From: Deltaproteobacteria bacterium HGW-Deltaproteobacteria-8
Lineage (GTDB): Bacteria > Desulfobacterota > Desulfovibrionia > Desulfovibrionales > Desulfovibrionaceae
Direction of reading: 5' to 3'
Length of the DNA: 64,000 nt
Assembly (NCBI GenBank): GCA_002840405.1
Contig: PHAR01000003.1
Span: 127,946 to 191,945, forward strand
Shown here: piece after piece, positions 32,458 to 41,566 of the stretch
Position numbering within the stretch: the first letter of the stretch is position 1
How the letters are laid out: every line of letters begins with the position of its first letter
The notes under the pieces: model-generated
The model's database searches: none
What the model was told of the DNA's origin: nothing
The model's input: only the letters and a program-made list of their open reading frames with translations
Translations under genes and position numbers: made by a program

Positions 32458-33900
32458 TCAGGCTTGCCCGCCGTTGAGCCACTGCTCAAGGGTCGGGGGC
32501 GGACGCAGCAGGCTCGGCACTGTGGGCCACACCGGCGGGCGCGAGATGTCCGCGCCCTTCTGCATTACCGAGACCGGACGGTCGGAGGAGACCACCACCA
32601 CCATCAGCTCCGGATGGGAGTAGGTGAAGCGCAGGGCCGAGTTGTAGCGCGCCCCGCGCGAACGGTCCTCGCCGGGGAAGCTCGGCCCGTCCATGAGGCA
32701 GGCGAAGCCGCAGAGCTGGTTGCGCGCGGCCGAGAGGTGCAGCGCCCCGTCCACCTTGGCCAGGGCTGCGGCCAGCACCAGGTGCTCGTCCTCGTCCAGG
32801 TCGAGCGGCGTCTCCAGGTTGTGGCCGGAGACCGGCAAGAGCGGGGTGTAGGGGTCCACGATGATGGCGCAGCCGTACTTCTGCTCGCCGGCAAAGGCCA
32901 CGATGCGCGACACCGAGGAGAACAGGGCGTCGCGCTGGTCGGTGTCCAGCGGCCATTCGAGCAGGGCCTCCTCCAGGATCACCAGTTTGGGCTTGCGGTT
33001 GGTGGACTGGAAGGCCCCGTCGGAGAAGCTGCACACCAGGTCTCCGTCCAGGGAGAGCATGCCGTGGCGGCCGCTGAACAGGGCGCACAGGCTGGAGGGC
33101 GGCAGCTCGCCTGCGGCGATGCCGAGGATGTACTCGCCATCGGACACGAGCAGCCGCCTGCTGCGCTCCACGCTCTGAAGCATCTTGCGCACGTGCTTGC
33201 TGTTGTCCAGGCGCGGCCGCTCGGCCTTGGGGAAGCGTATCAGGTAGTGCACCCGCGACACCCGCGAGGGTTCCACGAAGGCCAGGTGCCCGCGCGCCCA
33301 GGCGCCCTCTTCCGGGGTCTTGGAGATCTGCATGATGGAGGCCAGGATGTTGTAGACACGCAGCCGCGTGTCCGGCCCGATGCTTTGGGAGCGCATGTCC
33401 ACGATGAAGTCGTGCACGGCGTGGGGGGCCATCTCCTGGAGCATGTGCGCGGCGGAGTCCAGGGCGAAGATGTCCCGGGCCGCCAGGTTCTGCGAGAACT
33501 GCAGCAGGGCCAGCTCCAGCCAGCGCCGGGTGGGGCCGGGGGAGCACAGGTCCACGTGCCGGTCCGTGAGCCACATCTGGTAGCTGATGCCGGGGGAGCG
33601 TCCGCCCAGACTGACCACGCCGGCCAGGCCGATGCGCTTGGCCTTGGCCTGGTCGAAGTAGGTCACGTGCTCCGGGTCGGGCAGGCCCTCGCGCCACTCG
33701 TCGGTGTCCAGGAAGTATTCCCGGAGCCGGGGCTCGTGCCCGTGGAGCAGGTTCTGCGGGTCGACCACGCGCAGGGGCTCGCCGGGGTTCTGGACATAGA
33801 TCAGGGCCACGCGCGACGGACCGGAGTACTCGCACAGGCCAAGCCGCAGCCCCTCGAGCACGTTGTGCAGGCTGAGCATGTGGTGGCGGTCCAGGACCAT
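32458..33900 (-). CDS. DisA_N-domain protein, putative diadenylate cyclase
   Basis: A 480-residue soluble protein. The C-terminal third carries a DisA_N (DAC) fold: YGCAIIVDPYTPLLPVSG, then KVDGALHLSAARNQLCGFACL with the Asp-Gly-Ala motif that binds metal and nucleotide. The position of the second catalytic motif (usually GTRHRAA) reads SRGARYNSALRFTYSHPELMVVVVSSD, with Arg kept but the His replaced. c-di-AMP synthesis is therefore plausible but unproven. The N-terminal 300 residues match no domain I can name; DAC proteins with separate N-terminal sensor domains are known. The ATG at 33900 has only a weak ribosome site. It converges on the receiver gene. Confidence 0.75.
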   Translation of the reverse strand: MVLDRHHMLSLHNVLEGLRLGLCEYSGPSRVALIYVQNPGEPLRVVDPQNLLHGHEPRLREYFLDTDEWREGLPDPEHVTYFDQAKAKRIGLAGVVSLGGRSPGISYQMWLTDRHVDLCSPGPTRRWLELALLQFSQNLAARDIFALDSAAHMLQEMAPHAVHDFIVDMRSQSIGPDTRLRVYNILASIMQISKTPEEGAWARGHLAFVEPSRVSRVHYLIRFPKAERPRLDNSKHVRKMLQSVERSRRLLVSDGEYILGIAAGELPPSSLCALFSGRHGMLSLDGDLVCSFSDGAFQSTNRKPKLVILEEALLEWPLDTDQRDALFSSVSRIVAFAGEQKYGCAIIVDPYTPLLPVSGHNLETPLDLDEDEHLVLAAALAKVDGALHLSAARNQLCGFACLMDGPSFPGEDRSRGARYNSALRFTYSHPELMVVVVSSDRPVSVMQKGADISRPPVWPTVPSLLRPPPTLEQWLNGGQA

Positions 33901-34013
33901 GAGGCCTCGCAGGGTGGCTCAATTTTAGGGGAATATGGAGCAAGCCTATACGCTGTATCGGCGGAGCGCAACGAAAAACCAAATGCGCCATAGACGTCGG
34001 TGCAACCGGCGCG

Positions 34014-34796
34014 TCAACGCAGCAGCGGGCGGTCGCCCGGACCAAAGCAGCGGCGGCGGATGATGAGCGTCAGAAGCGTGCTGCCCAGGGCGGTGGCGCC
34101 CACGATCATGAGCATGACCACGATCTGGTAGCGGATGGCCTGGGAAGGGTCGCTGCCGCCCAGGATCTGGCCGGTCATCATGCCCGGGATGGACACCAGG
34201 CCCACGGCCATCATGGAGTTGATGGACGGGATCATGCCCGCGCGCACCGCCGTGCGCAGCACGTCCGCGCTGGCCTCGGCCGCGTCGGCCCCCAGGCAGA
34301 GCCGCATCTCCACCACGGCCGCGCGCGCGCGCAGGTCCGAGAACAGCCGGTCCAGGGCCAGGGCCACGGAGTTCATGGAGTTGCCCAGGACCATGCCGCC
34401 GATGGGCAGGAAATACTGCGGCTTCCACCAGGGCTCGGCGTGCACGATGGCCCCGGTGACCGTCACCGTGACCACGAGATACACGGCGGCCATGGACGCG
34501 TACATGGGCCAGGCGAAATGGACGGCCGACTCGTGCACGCGCCCGCGCGCGGTGTGCGCAGCCGCTCCGGCCATGGCCAAGAACAGGCCCAGCACCAGCC
34601 AGGGCGACTCCACGGCGAACACGATGCCCAGCACCCAGCCCATGAGAAAGAGCTGGGCGATGGTGCGCACCGTGCCGATGAGGATGTCGCGCCCAAGGCC
34701 CAGCTTGAGCGCGATGGAGCAGCCCCCGGCCAGAAGCGAGAACACCAGGGCCAGGGAGAGCCGCCACAGGTCGATGTCGAGGACTCCCGGGCTCAT
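34014..34796 (-). CDS. fetB: FetB-type ABC permease (UPF0014)
   Basis: A 260-residue membrane protein with about seven helices. It follows the FetB/YbbM family: GTVRTIAQLFLMGWVLG, GGMVLGNSMNSVALALDRL, and SINSMMAVGLVSIPGMMTGQILGGSDP, the most conserved stretch. In Escherichia coli FetAB exports iron and aids resistance to oxidative stress. The ATG at 34794-34796 overlaps the end of the ATPase gene by four bases (ATGA type), so the two are translationally coupled. The longer open frame upstream is an artefact of reading through the fetA region. Confidence 0.9.
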   Translation of the reverse strand: MSPGVLDIDLWRLSLALVFSLLAGGCSIALKLGLGRDILIGTVRTIAQLFLMGWVLGIVFAVESPWLVLGLFLAMAGAAAHTARGRVHESAVHFAWPMYASMAAVYLVVTVTVTGAIVHAEPWWKPQYFLPIGGMVLGNSMNSVALALDRLFSDLRARAAVVEMRLCLGADAAEASADVLRTAVRAGMIPSINSMMAVGLVSIPGMMTGQILGGSDPSQAIRYQIVVMLMIVGATALGSTLLTLIIRRRCFGPGDRPLLR

Positions 34797-35503
34797 GGCA
34801 GCCTCCCGGCGCGGAGCTGCCCGCCGCTCAGCACATACGGCACGGGCGTGACCCGCGCGGGCGCGAACTCGGCGTGGCTCACCAGAATCACCGTGCCGCC
34901 CTGGTCCAGGCAGAAGGACTCGGCCGCGCCGAGCACTGCGGCCGCGCTCTCCGGGTCCAGGGCGCTGGTGGGCTCGTCCAGCAAGAGCGCCTCGGGCCGG
35001 GTCAAGAGCGCCCGGGCCAGGCACAGGCGCTGGCGCTGGCCCACGGACAGGGTGGAGGCCTCCTGGTCGAGCGGGATGTCGCCTGCGGCCAGGCTGTCCA
35101 TGAGCGCGGTGAGCGCCGCGTCGTCCGGCCTTTCCTGACCGCTGGCGGCCTTGAAGGAGAAGGGCAAAAGCAGGTTCTCGCGCACGCTTCCGGGGATCAC
35201 GGCCGGGGTCTGCTGGAGGTAGCTCACCCGGCGGCGCAGCTGGGCCGGGGGCAGGGTGTCGACGGGCTGGCCGTCCAGGAGCACCTGGCCCGTTTGCGGC
35301 TCCTCCAGGCGGCAGAAGAGCCGGAGCAGGGTGCTCTTGCCCGCGCCGGAAGGGCCTGTGAGCAGCACGAAGGCCCCGCGCGGCACGCTCAAGTCCGCGT
35401 TGTCCAGGATGGGCCGGGGGGGGCAGGCCTTGCCCTTGGGGACTGGGGAGCCGGGGGCGGCCTGATGGGCGAAGCTGACGGCCGCGAGGGCCAGGTGGGA
35501 CAT
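34793..35503 (-). CDS. fetA: FetA-type ABC ATPase
   Basis: A 236-residue ABC ATPase paired with the downstream FetB permease. Walker A is GPSGAGKST, the Q-loop SYLQQTPAVIPGSVRENLLLPF, the signature LSVGQRQRLCLARAL, Walker B ALLLDEPTSALD and the switch His in VILVSHAEF. It has a short insert after the first strand (AAPGSPVPKGKACPP) compared with the E. coli protein. It starts at ATG 35503, 13 bases after the TPR gene stop, so the three genes may share a transcript. Confidence 0.9.
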   Translation of the reverse strand: MSHLALAAVSFAHQAAPGSPVPKGKACPPRPILDNADLSVPRGAFVLLTGPSGAGKSTLLRLFCRLEEPQTGQVLLDGQPVDTLPPAQLRRRVSYLQQTPAVIPGSVRENLLLPFSFKAASGQERPDDAALTALMDSLAAGDIPLDQEASTLSVGQRQRLCLARALLTRPEALLLDEPTSALDPESAAAVLGAAESFCLDQGGTVILVSHAEFAPARVTPVPYVLSGGQLRAGRLP

Positions 35504-35516
35504 GGGCTGAGCCAGC

Positions 35517-36290
35517 CTATTTCTTGGTGTTCAGGAACTCGAGGAACTTGGCCACTTCCTCGTGGGCGGGATTGAGGACCAGGGCGCGGTCCAGGTGCTC
35601 GCGGCACTTGGCCAGGTCGCCCTTGTCGAAGTAGGCGCGGGCCGCGTTGTAGTGCAGGTTCTCGTCGGTCTCGGTCATGCTCAGGGCGCGGGTGTAGTAC
35701 TCAATGGACTGGTCCACCATGCGGCTCTTGCGCAAGCTGATGCCGAACTCGTTGAACAGGTGCTTGTGCTCCGGGGCAAACGCCGCGTCCAGGCCCACGA
35801 TGCGGCCCAGGATGTCCTTGGCCTTCACGGCCTCGCCGCGCTCCACGTAGGTCAGCCCCAGGCCGAAGTTGGCGCGCACGTTCTCCTCGTCCACGGCCAG
35901 CGCGTTCTCGTACTCGAACTGGGCGCTGTAGAGGGCCCCGCGCTGGCGCTGCTCCTCGGCGCGCTGCACCGTGGAGGAAAGCTCCTGCATCTTCGGGTAG
36001 ACGCTCTTCAGGTACATCTCCGGCTCGGGATTGTACTTGGCCAGAAAGTCGTCCAGGGGCACAGCGGTGCTGGCCCCGGCAGGCACCATGTTCTTGTTCA
36101 GGGCCTGGACCATGACCTGGCCCTCGTCGCTCTGGGTGCAAAACCAGAACATCTTGCTGATGGTCTTGCGCTGGGTGGTGCCGGTGCCGACCTTCTCGAC
36201 CGTCTGGGTGGAGAACAGGCCCTTGATCTTCTTGCCGCCCTCAGGGCGGTAGATCGGGGAGTGCTCTTCCTGGTTCTGCTTGTCTTCCAT
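35517..36290 (-). CDS. TPR repeat protein
   Basis: A 257-residue soluble protein. The first 100 residues contain IYRPEGGKKIKGLFSTQTVEKVG and MFWFCTQSDEGQVMVQALN and match no domain I recognise. From about residue 115 there are roughly four TPR units (ALYSAQFEYENALAVDEENVRANFGLGLTYVERGEAVKAKDIL and similar), ending in KFLEFLNTKK. Such proteins serve as scaffolds. The ATG at 36288-36290 is chosen because the upstream extension has the composition of non-coding DNA. It lies immediately upstream of fetAB on the same strand. Confidence 0.8.
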   Translation of the reverse strand: MEDKQNQEEHSPIYRPEGGKKIKGLFSTQTVEKVGTGTTQRKTISKMFWFCTQSDEGQVMVQALNKNMVPAGASTAVPLDDFLAKYNPEPEMYLKSVYPKMQELSSTVQRAEEQRQRGALYSAQFEYENALAVDEENVRANFGLGLTYVERGEAVKAKDILGRIVGLDAAFAPEHKHLFNEFGISLRKSRMVDQSIEYYTRALSMTETDENLHYNAARAYFDKGDLAKCREHLDRALVLNPAHEEVAKFLEFLNTKK

Positions 36291-36574
36291 TGTTCGGGCT
36301 CGGTCGGTTGCGGGTGCCGGGGGGGAATGCTGGACTGCAACGCTAGCACCATTGGCCCTGGGCTGGCAAGCATCGCCGCGCCCTGGCCGCCCCCTGGGCG
36401 GGCCCGGCAAGGACACGAACCAAAAGTAGGCGCGCACTCACTCATGGGTCGACAAAAACGTGCGAATAATGTAAAGCCCGGCGCACTGATGGAACCATGG
36501 AACTGGTCCGAGCGGCGGGCCTGGCCGCATGAAACAACAACGTAAACGTCAGCGCAGAATGGAAGGGTGCCAGC

Positions 36575-37150
36575 ATGGACAAGAGAGTGGGTGAGCGCAT
36601 ACGCGCCTTTCGCGAAAAGCAGAATTTGAGTCTGGCGGATCTCTCTGACCGCACCGGCCTGGACGAGACCTTCCTCTCGGCCCTGGAGACCGAGGACCGC
36701 TACCCCTCGCTCGGACCGCTGTTGAAGATCGCCCGCGCCCTGGGCCTGCGCCTGGGCACCTTTCTGGACGACCAGGTGAGCCGCGACCCGCTCATCGTGC
36801 GCCTGTCCGAGCGTGACTCGCAGCACGCCGAGCTGGCCATGCACCAGGCCGGCGACCAGCCCGCCAGCCACACCTACCACTCCCTGGGCCGCGGCAAGAC
36901 CGACCGCCACATGGAGCCCTTCTTCATCGAGATGGCGCCCGAGCCCGAGGCCGACAAGACCTTGTCCTCCCACGAGGGCGAGGAGTTCATCGTGGTCGTG
37001 AGCGGCAAGGTGCAGCTCATCTTCGGCCGCGAGACGAACATCCTGGGTCCCGGCGACAGCCTGTATTACAACTCCGTGGTGCCGCACAACCTCTCCGCCG
37101 CAGGCGACGAGCCCGCCAGCATCTACGCTGTGCTCTACTTCCCGGAGTAA
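36575..37150 (+). CDS. XRE-family HTH regulator with cupin domain, first copy
   Basis: A 191-residue regulator. The N-terminal HTH (about 5-60) reads GERIRAFREKQNLSLADLSDRTGLDETFLSALETEDRYPS. A cupin_2 barrel (about 110-185) follows, with SHEGEEFIVVVSGKVQLIFG and GPGDSLYYNSVVPHNL. Proteins of this build bind a small effector in the barrel and regulate nearby metabolic genes. The acyl-CoA ligase gene begins 3 bases after its stop. A second regulator-ligase pair follows directly, so all four probably form one operon responding to a carboxylic acid or its CoA ester (inference). Confidence 0.88.
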   Translation: MDKRVGERIRAFREKQNLSLADLSDRTGLDETFLSALETEDRYPSLGPLLKIARALGLRLGTFLDDQVSRDPLIVRLSERDSQHAELAMHQAGDQPASHTYHSLGRGKTDRHMEPFFIEMAPEPEADKTLSSHEGEEFIVVVSGKVQLIFGRETNILGPGDSLYYNSVVPHNLSAAGDEPASIYAVLYFPE

Positions 37151-37153
37151 GCC

Positions 37154-38824
37154 ATGCCGCGAGAGACAGCCTTACGCGAGATCACCCTCGGCCAGATGCT
37201 GGCCGAAACCGTGGACCAGTGGCCCAACCGCGACGCCGTGGTCTATGTGGACCGGGGCCTGCGCCTCACCTGGCGGCAGTTCTCCGACCTGGTGGACGAG
37301 GTGGCTCAAGGCCTCATGGCCCTGGGCGTGCAGAAGGGCGAAAAGGTCGCCCTGTGGGCAAACAACGTACCCTACTGGGTGGTGTTGCAGTTTGCCACGG
37401 CGCGCATCGGCGCGGTGCTCCTGACCGTGAACACCCATTACCGCCGCGCGGAGCTCGAGTACCTGCTCAAGCAGTCGGAGTGCGAGAACATCTTCCTCAT
37501 GGACGGGTTCCGCGACATCGACTACGTGGCCACCCTCTACGACCTGGTGCCGGAACTCAAGACGAGCGAGCGCGGGCGGCTCAACGCCGAAAAGTTCCCG
37601 CACCTGAAGCGCGTGCTCTTCCTCGGCGCGGAGAAGCATCGCGGCATGTACACCCTGCCTGAGATCCTGGCCCTCTCCGTCATGACCACGCCTGAGGAGT
37701 ATGAGACGCGCCAGGCCGCCCTGTCGCCGCACGACGTGGTGAACATGCAGTACACCAGCGGCACCACGGGCTTTCCCAAGGGCGTGCAGCTGACCCACTA
37801 CAACATCGGCAACAACGGCTACTGGATCGGCGAGAACCAGAGCTTCACCGAGAAGGACCGCCTCTGCCTGGGGGTGCCGCTGTTCCACTGCTTCGGCTGC
37901 GTGCTGGGCGTTCTGGCCGCGGTTTCCCACGGCACGGCCATGGTCCTTCTGGAGAACTTCGACCCGGTCATGGCCATGACAAGCGTGGAAGAGGAGAAGT
38001 GCACGGCCATCTATGGCGTGCCCACCATGTTCATCACCATGCTGGAGCACAAGCTCTTCCCCCGCTTCGACCTCTCGTCCCTGCGCACCGGCATCATGGC
38101 CGGCTCGCCCTGCCCCATCGAATTCATGAAGCGCGCCATCAATGAGATGAACATGCGCGAGATCACCATCTGCTACGGCCTGACCGAGGGCTCGCCCGTG
38201 ATGACCCAGACGCGCATCGGCGACAGCTTGCGCCAGATGACCGAGACCGTGGGCCGCGAGATGCCCGAGATCGAGGTCTGCATCAAGGACCCCGAGAACA
38301 ACGCGGAGATGCCGCGCGGCCAGGTGGGCGAGATCTGCTGCCGGGGCTACAACGTCATGAAGGGCTACTACAACAACCCCGAGGGCACGGCCAAGGCCAT
38401 CGACGAAGGCGGCTGGCTGCACTCCGGCGACCTGGGCACCATGGACGAGGAAGGCTACCTGACCGTCACCGGGCGGCTCAAGGACATGATCATCCGCGGC
38501 GGAGAAAACGTGTATCCGCGTGAAATCGAAGAGTTCCTCTACCGCATGGACGGCATCATGGACGTGCAGGTGGCGGGCGTGCCCAGCCGCAAGTACGGCG
38601 AGGAGGTCGGGGCCTTCATCATCCTCAAGCCCGACGTGACCATGGAGCCCGAGGACGTGCAGGACTTCTGCCGGGGCCAGATCTCGCGCTACAAGATCCC
38701 GAAGTACATCGCCTTTGTGGAGTCTTATCCCATGACTGCCAGCGGCAAGATCCAGAAGTACAAGCTGCGTGAACTGGCTGCGGAGCTGTTCCCCCAGGCC
38801 ATGCAGGAGCCCTTCAAGGCGTAA
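37154..38824 (+). CDS. Acyl-CoA ligase (AMP-binding), FadD-like
   Basis: A 556-residue ANL-superfamily enzyme that activates a carboxylic acid to its acyl-AMP and then its CoA thioester. The phosphate-binding loop is YTSGTTGFPKGVQLTH, the aromatic substrate-site motif CYGLTEGSP, the hinge and Asp motif GWLHSGDLGTMDEEGYLTVTGRLKDMIIRGGENVYP, and the catalytic C-terminal Lys is in MTASGKIQK. The overall pattern is that of medium/long-chain fatty-acid ligases. Substrate unknown. It is coupled to the upstream XRE-cupin gene. Confidence 0.88.
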   Translation: MPRETALREITLGQMLAETVDQWPNRDAVVYVDRGLRLTWRQFSDLVDEVAQGLMALGVQKGEKVALWANNVPYWVVLQFATARIGAVLLTVNTHYRRAELEYLLKQSECENIFLMDGFRDIDYVATLYDLVPELKTSERGRLNAEKFPHLKRVLFLGAEKHRGMYTLPEILALSVMTTPEEYETRQAALSPHDVVNMQYTSGTTGFPKGVQLTHYNIGNNGYWIGENQSFTEKDRLCLGVPLFHCFGCVLGVLAAVSHGTAMVLLENFDPVMAMTSVEEEKCTAIYGVPTMFITMLEHKLFPRFDLSSLRTGIMAGSPCPIEFMKRAINEMNMREITICYGLTEGSPVMTQTRIGDSLRQMTETVGREMPEIEVCIKDPENNAEMPRGQVGEICCRGYNVMKGYYNNPEGTAKAIDEGGWLHSGDLGTMDEEGYLTVTGRLKDMIIRGGENVYPREIEEFLYRMDGIMDVQVAGVPSRKYGEEVGAFIILKPDVTMEPEDVQDFCRGQISRYKIPKYIAFVESYPMTASGKIQKYKLRELAAELFPQAMQEPFKA

Positions 38825-38837
38825 AGGAGAACCCCAG

Positions 38838-39389
38838 ATGGAACAGGCTTACAAGGACATCGCCCCGCGCCTGCGCGGCCTGCGCGACGCGCTGGACCTG
38901 ACCGTGGAGGAGCTGGCCGGCAAGACCGGCGTGGACGCGGCCCTCATCCGCATTTACGAGGCGGGCACGACCGAGATCCCCGTGGGCTTTCTCATGAACG
39001 TGGCCCAGGCCTGCCATGTGGACCTGACCGTGCTCATCAGCGGCATCGAGCCGCACCTCAAGGGGCATTCCCTGGTGCGCCGTGGCGAGGGCCTGTCTGT
39101 GGAGCGCCGCAAGGACTACGACTACAAGTCCCTGGCCTACCGCTTCTCGGGCCGCAAGATGGAGCCCTTCATGATCACCGTGCCGCCCAAGGCCCCGGAG
39201 GAGATGACGCTCGTCTCCCACTCCGGCCAGGAGTTCATCCACGTCATGGAGGGCCGCCTTGAGCTGCGCCTGGGCGGGGAGATCCTGGAGCTTGCCCCCG
39301 GCGACAGCCTGTACTTCGACTCCCAGAGCCCGCACGCCCTGCGCGGCCTGGACGGCAGCCAGGCCGTGTTCCTGGACGTGATCCTCTAA
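38838..39389 (+). CDS. XRE-family HTH regulator with cupin domain, second copy
   Basis: A 183-residue protein with the same design as the one at 36575: N-terminal HTH (APRLRGLRDALDLTVEELAGKTGVDAALIRIYEAG) and C-terminal cupin (SHSGQEFIHVMEGRLELRLG, APGDSLYFDSQSPHAL). The cupin halves are clearly related, the HTH halves less so. The ATG at 38838 has AAGGAGA upstream, 13 bases after the ligase stop. The second ligase starts 21 bases after its stop. Confidence 0.88.
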   Translation: MEQAYKDIAPRLRGLRDALDLTVEELAGKTGVDAALIRIYEAGTTEIPVGFLMNVAQACHVDLTVLISGIEPHLKGHSLVRRGEGLSVERRKDYDYKSLAYRFSGRKMEPFMITVPPKAPEEMTLVSHSGQEFIHVMEGRLELRLGGEILELAPGDSLYFDSQSPHALRGLDGSQAVFLDVIL

Positions 39390-39410
39390 CGCCCCGTGGG
39401 AGCTTGTGAT

Positions 39411-41072
39411 ATGGAAAAACTGCGCGCGAAAAGCTACCGCGAGTTCAAAGCGGCCTACAAAAACGATGTGCCCGAGGGCTACAACTTCGTCTTCGACTTC
39501 CTCGACCCCAAGGCCGCAGCCGACCCCTCGGCCCTGGCCATGGTTCATGTGGACGATGCCGGGACTCGGCGCGAATACACCTTCGGGTTCTTCCGCCAGG
39601 AGTCCTCGCGCCTGGCCAACGCCCTTGCGGCCAGCGGCGTCAAGAAAGGCGACCGCGTCATGCTCGTGCTCTACCGCCGCGTGGAGTACTGGGTGTCCAT
39701 GCTGGCGCTGGCGCGCATCGGCGCGCTGCCCATCCCCTCGCCCTCGCTTCTGACCCCGCACGACATCGAGTTCCGCGTGAACTTCGCCCACGTCTCGGCG
39801 GTCATCTGCGAGGACTCCATCACCAGCCGCATGGAGGCCGCCCGGCACAAGTGCCCGGATCTGCGGGTCCTGGTGCAGGTGGGTGCGGGCGCGGCCCCGG
39901 CCGGCTGGGCCGACTATGAGGCCCTGAAAGCCACGGGCGCGGACGAGTTCCCGCGCACCCCGGACTCCCCCGGCGGCGACGACCCCATGGTCATCTTCTT
40001 TTCCTCCGGCACCACGGGCATGCCCAAGATGGTGCTGCACACGCACACCTATCCCCTGGGGCACCTCACCACCGCCGTCTACTGGCACGACCTGGAGCCC
40101 GGCGACCTCCACCTGACCCTGTCTGACACGGGCTGGGCCAAGAGCGTGTGGGGCAAGTTCTACGGCCAGTGGCTGGCCGGGGCCGTCATCTTCGTCTGGG
40201 ACTTCCGGGGCAAGTTCGAGCCGCGCGAGCTCTTGCGCATCCTCTCCGAGCACAAGATCACCACCTTCTGCGCGCCGCCCACGGTGTACCGCTTTCTGGT
40301 GCGCGAGGACCTGAAGTCCTTTGACCTGTCGTCCCTGCGCCACTGCACCACAGCGGGCGAGCTTTTGAACGACTCCGTGTTCACCGACTGGCAGAAGGCC
40401 CTTGGCCTGCCCATCCACGAGGGCTACGGCCAGACCGAGACCACGCTCCAGGTGGCCACCCTGGCCTTCATGAAGCCCAAGCCCGGGTCCATCGGCCGGG
40501 CCATGCCCGACTGGGACATCGTGCTCCTGAATGCCGAGGACCAGCCCTGCCCCCCGGGCGAGGAAGGCGAGATCTGCATCCGCCTGAAGAGCGAGAAGTC
40601 CACCGCAGGCATCCCCGGCCTGTTCTCCGGCTACCTGGACGAGCAGGAGCGCACGGACAAGGTGGTCTACGGCGGTTTCTACCACACCGGCGACAAGGCC
40701 TGGGTGGATGAGGACGGCTACTTCTGGTTCCTGGGCCGCACCGACGACCTCATCAAGAGCTCCGGCTACCGCATCGGGCCTTTTGAGGTCGAAAGCGCGC
40801 TGGTCTCCCACGACGCGGTGGTCGAGGCCGCGGTCACCGGCGTGCCCGATGCCGTGCGCGGCATGGCGGTCAAGGCCACGGTTGTGCTCGGGGCAGGCTA
40901 CGCGCCCAGCGACGCGCTGACCAAGGAGCTCCAGGACCACGTGAAGACCATCACCGCGCCGTACAAGTACCCGCGCATCATCGAGTACGTGGACGAGCTG
41001 CCCAAGACCATCAGCGGCAAGATCAAGCGCGCCGAGATCCGCGCGCGCGACCTGGAGCGGATGAATCTGTAA
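39411..41072 (+). CDS. Acyl-CoA ligase (AMP-binding), second type
   Basis: A 553-residue ANL-superfamily enzyme. The loop reads FFSSGTTGMPKMVLHTH, the substrate motif EGYGQTETTLQ, the hinge region FYHTGDKAWVDEDGYFWFLGRTDDLIKSSGYRIGPFEVE, and the catalytic Lys is in TISGKIKR. It is closer to acetyl/medium-chain (MACS) and benzoate-CoA ligases than to its neighbour at 37154, so the two are not a recent tandem copy. The ATG at 39411 has GGGAG upstream. A perfect hairpin terminator follows at 41133-41175. Confidence 0.88.
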   Translation: MEKLRAKSYREFKAAYKNDVPEGYNFVFDFLDPKAAADPSALAMVHVDDAGTRREYTFGFFRQESSRLANALAASGVKKGDRVMLVLYRRVEYWVSMLALARIGALPIPSPSLLTPHDIEFRVNFAHVSAVICEDSITSRMEAARHKCPDLRVLVQVGAGAAPAGWADYEALKATGADEFPRTPDSPGGDDPMVIFFSSGTTGMPKMVLHTHTYPLGHLTTAVYWHDLEPGDLHLTLSDTGWAKSVWGKFYGQWLAGAVIFVWDFRGKFEPRELLRILSEHKITTFCAPPTVYRFLVREDLKSFDLSSLRHCTTAGELLNDSVFTDWQKALGLPIHEGYGQTETTLQVATLAFMKPKPGSIGRAMPDWDIVLLNAEDQPCPPGEEGEICIRLKSEKSTAGIPGLFSGYLDEQERTDKVVYGGFYHTGDKAWVDEDGYFWFLGRTDDLIKSSGYRIGPFEVESALVSHDAVVEAAVTGVPDAVRGMAVKATVVLGAGYAPSDALTKELQDHVKTITAPYKYPRIIEYVDELPKTISGKIKRAEIRARDLERMNL

Positions 41073-41084
41073 GAGAAGAGATTA

Positions 41085-41128
41085 GCCTCCGGCGTCTGGG
41101 GGACTTGAAGTCCCCCGGACCCCCACAT
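41085..41128 (+). repeat. Palindromic intergenic repeat, copy A of an inverted pair
   Basis: A 44-bp element with an internal hairpin around ACTTGAAGT. It matches the reverse complement of 44607-44650 at 43 of 44 positions, and similarity continues for about ten bases beyond its left end. It lies just after the ligase stop codon. Confidence 0.85.
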
Positions 41129-41132
41129 CGCG

Positions 41133-41175
41133 CCAAAAGGGCTGTTTCAGGAGGAACCTGAAACAGCCCTTTTGG
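41133..41175 (+). terminator. Terminator of the regulator/ligase operon
   Basis: Perfect 19-bp stem (41133-41151 with 41157-41175), 5-nt loop, followed by CTTTT. Confidence 0.8.
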
Positions 41176-41566
41176 CTTTTGCGGGGTAAGGGAGGGCAAA
41201 GGTAGACAGACCGGACCAATCCGTATCGCCGCTCCTCTTGCCCACCGGGTCGACTGACAGGAAAGGGCGCCGTGAAACGTCCGGTGTCGGCATCAACGTT
41301 GCGCCACCCTGCAACACGATGGGGCGCGTCAGGCCCACCGTATTGCGGTCTTCATGGGAGGCGAGCCGGTAAAAGGACAAGAATTCCCGGTTGACAGGTT
41401 TGACCGCAAGAGCCTCCCCGACATTTTTGCAGGAACCCGCCCCTGATTCCCCTGTGACGCTTTACATAATTGTTCTGCAAGGCTAGGACAGAATCAGGAC
41501 GACACCCCCGCGCGGCCACACCCTCATGTGGCGCGGACAACCATATGCCTTGAAGGAGGCCAGCGA
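41176..41566. other. Intergenic region upstream of glnA
   Basis: About 390 bases without a recognisable gene; one open frame on the minus strand (41147-41380) overlaps the terminator and has no family match. No convincing sigma-54 site was found. The glnA ribosome site AAGGAGG is at 41552-41558. Confidence 0.5.

Noticed and set aside
41147-41380. A 77-codon minus-strand frame upstream of glnA
   Set aside because: It overlaps the terminator hairpin and has no recognisable motif or good ribosome site.
41401-41566. A sigma-54 promoter for glnA
   Set aside because: No TGGCAC-N5-TTGCA-type match at correct spacing; a weak TTTACA lies near 41461 but its -10 is poor.
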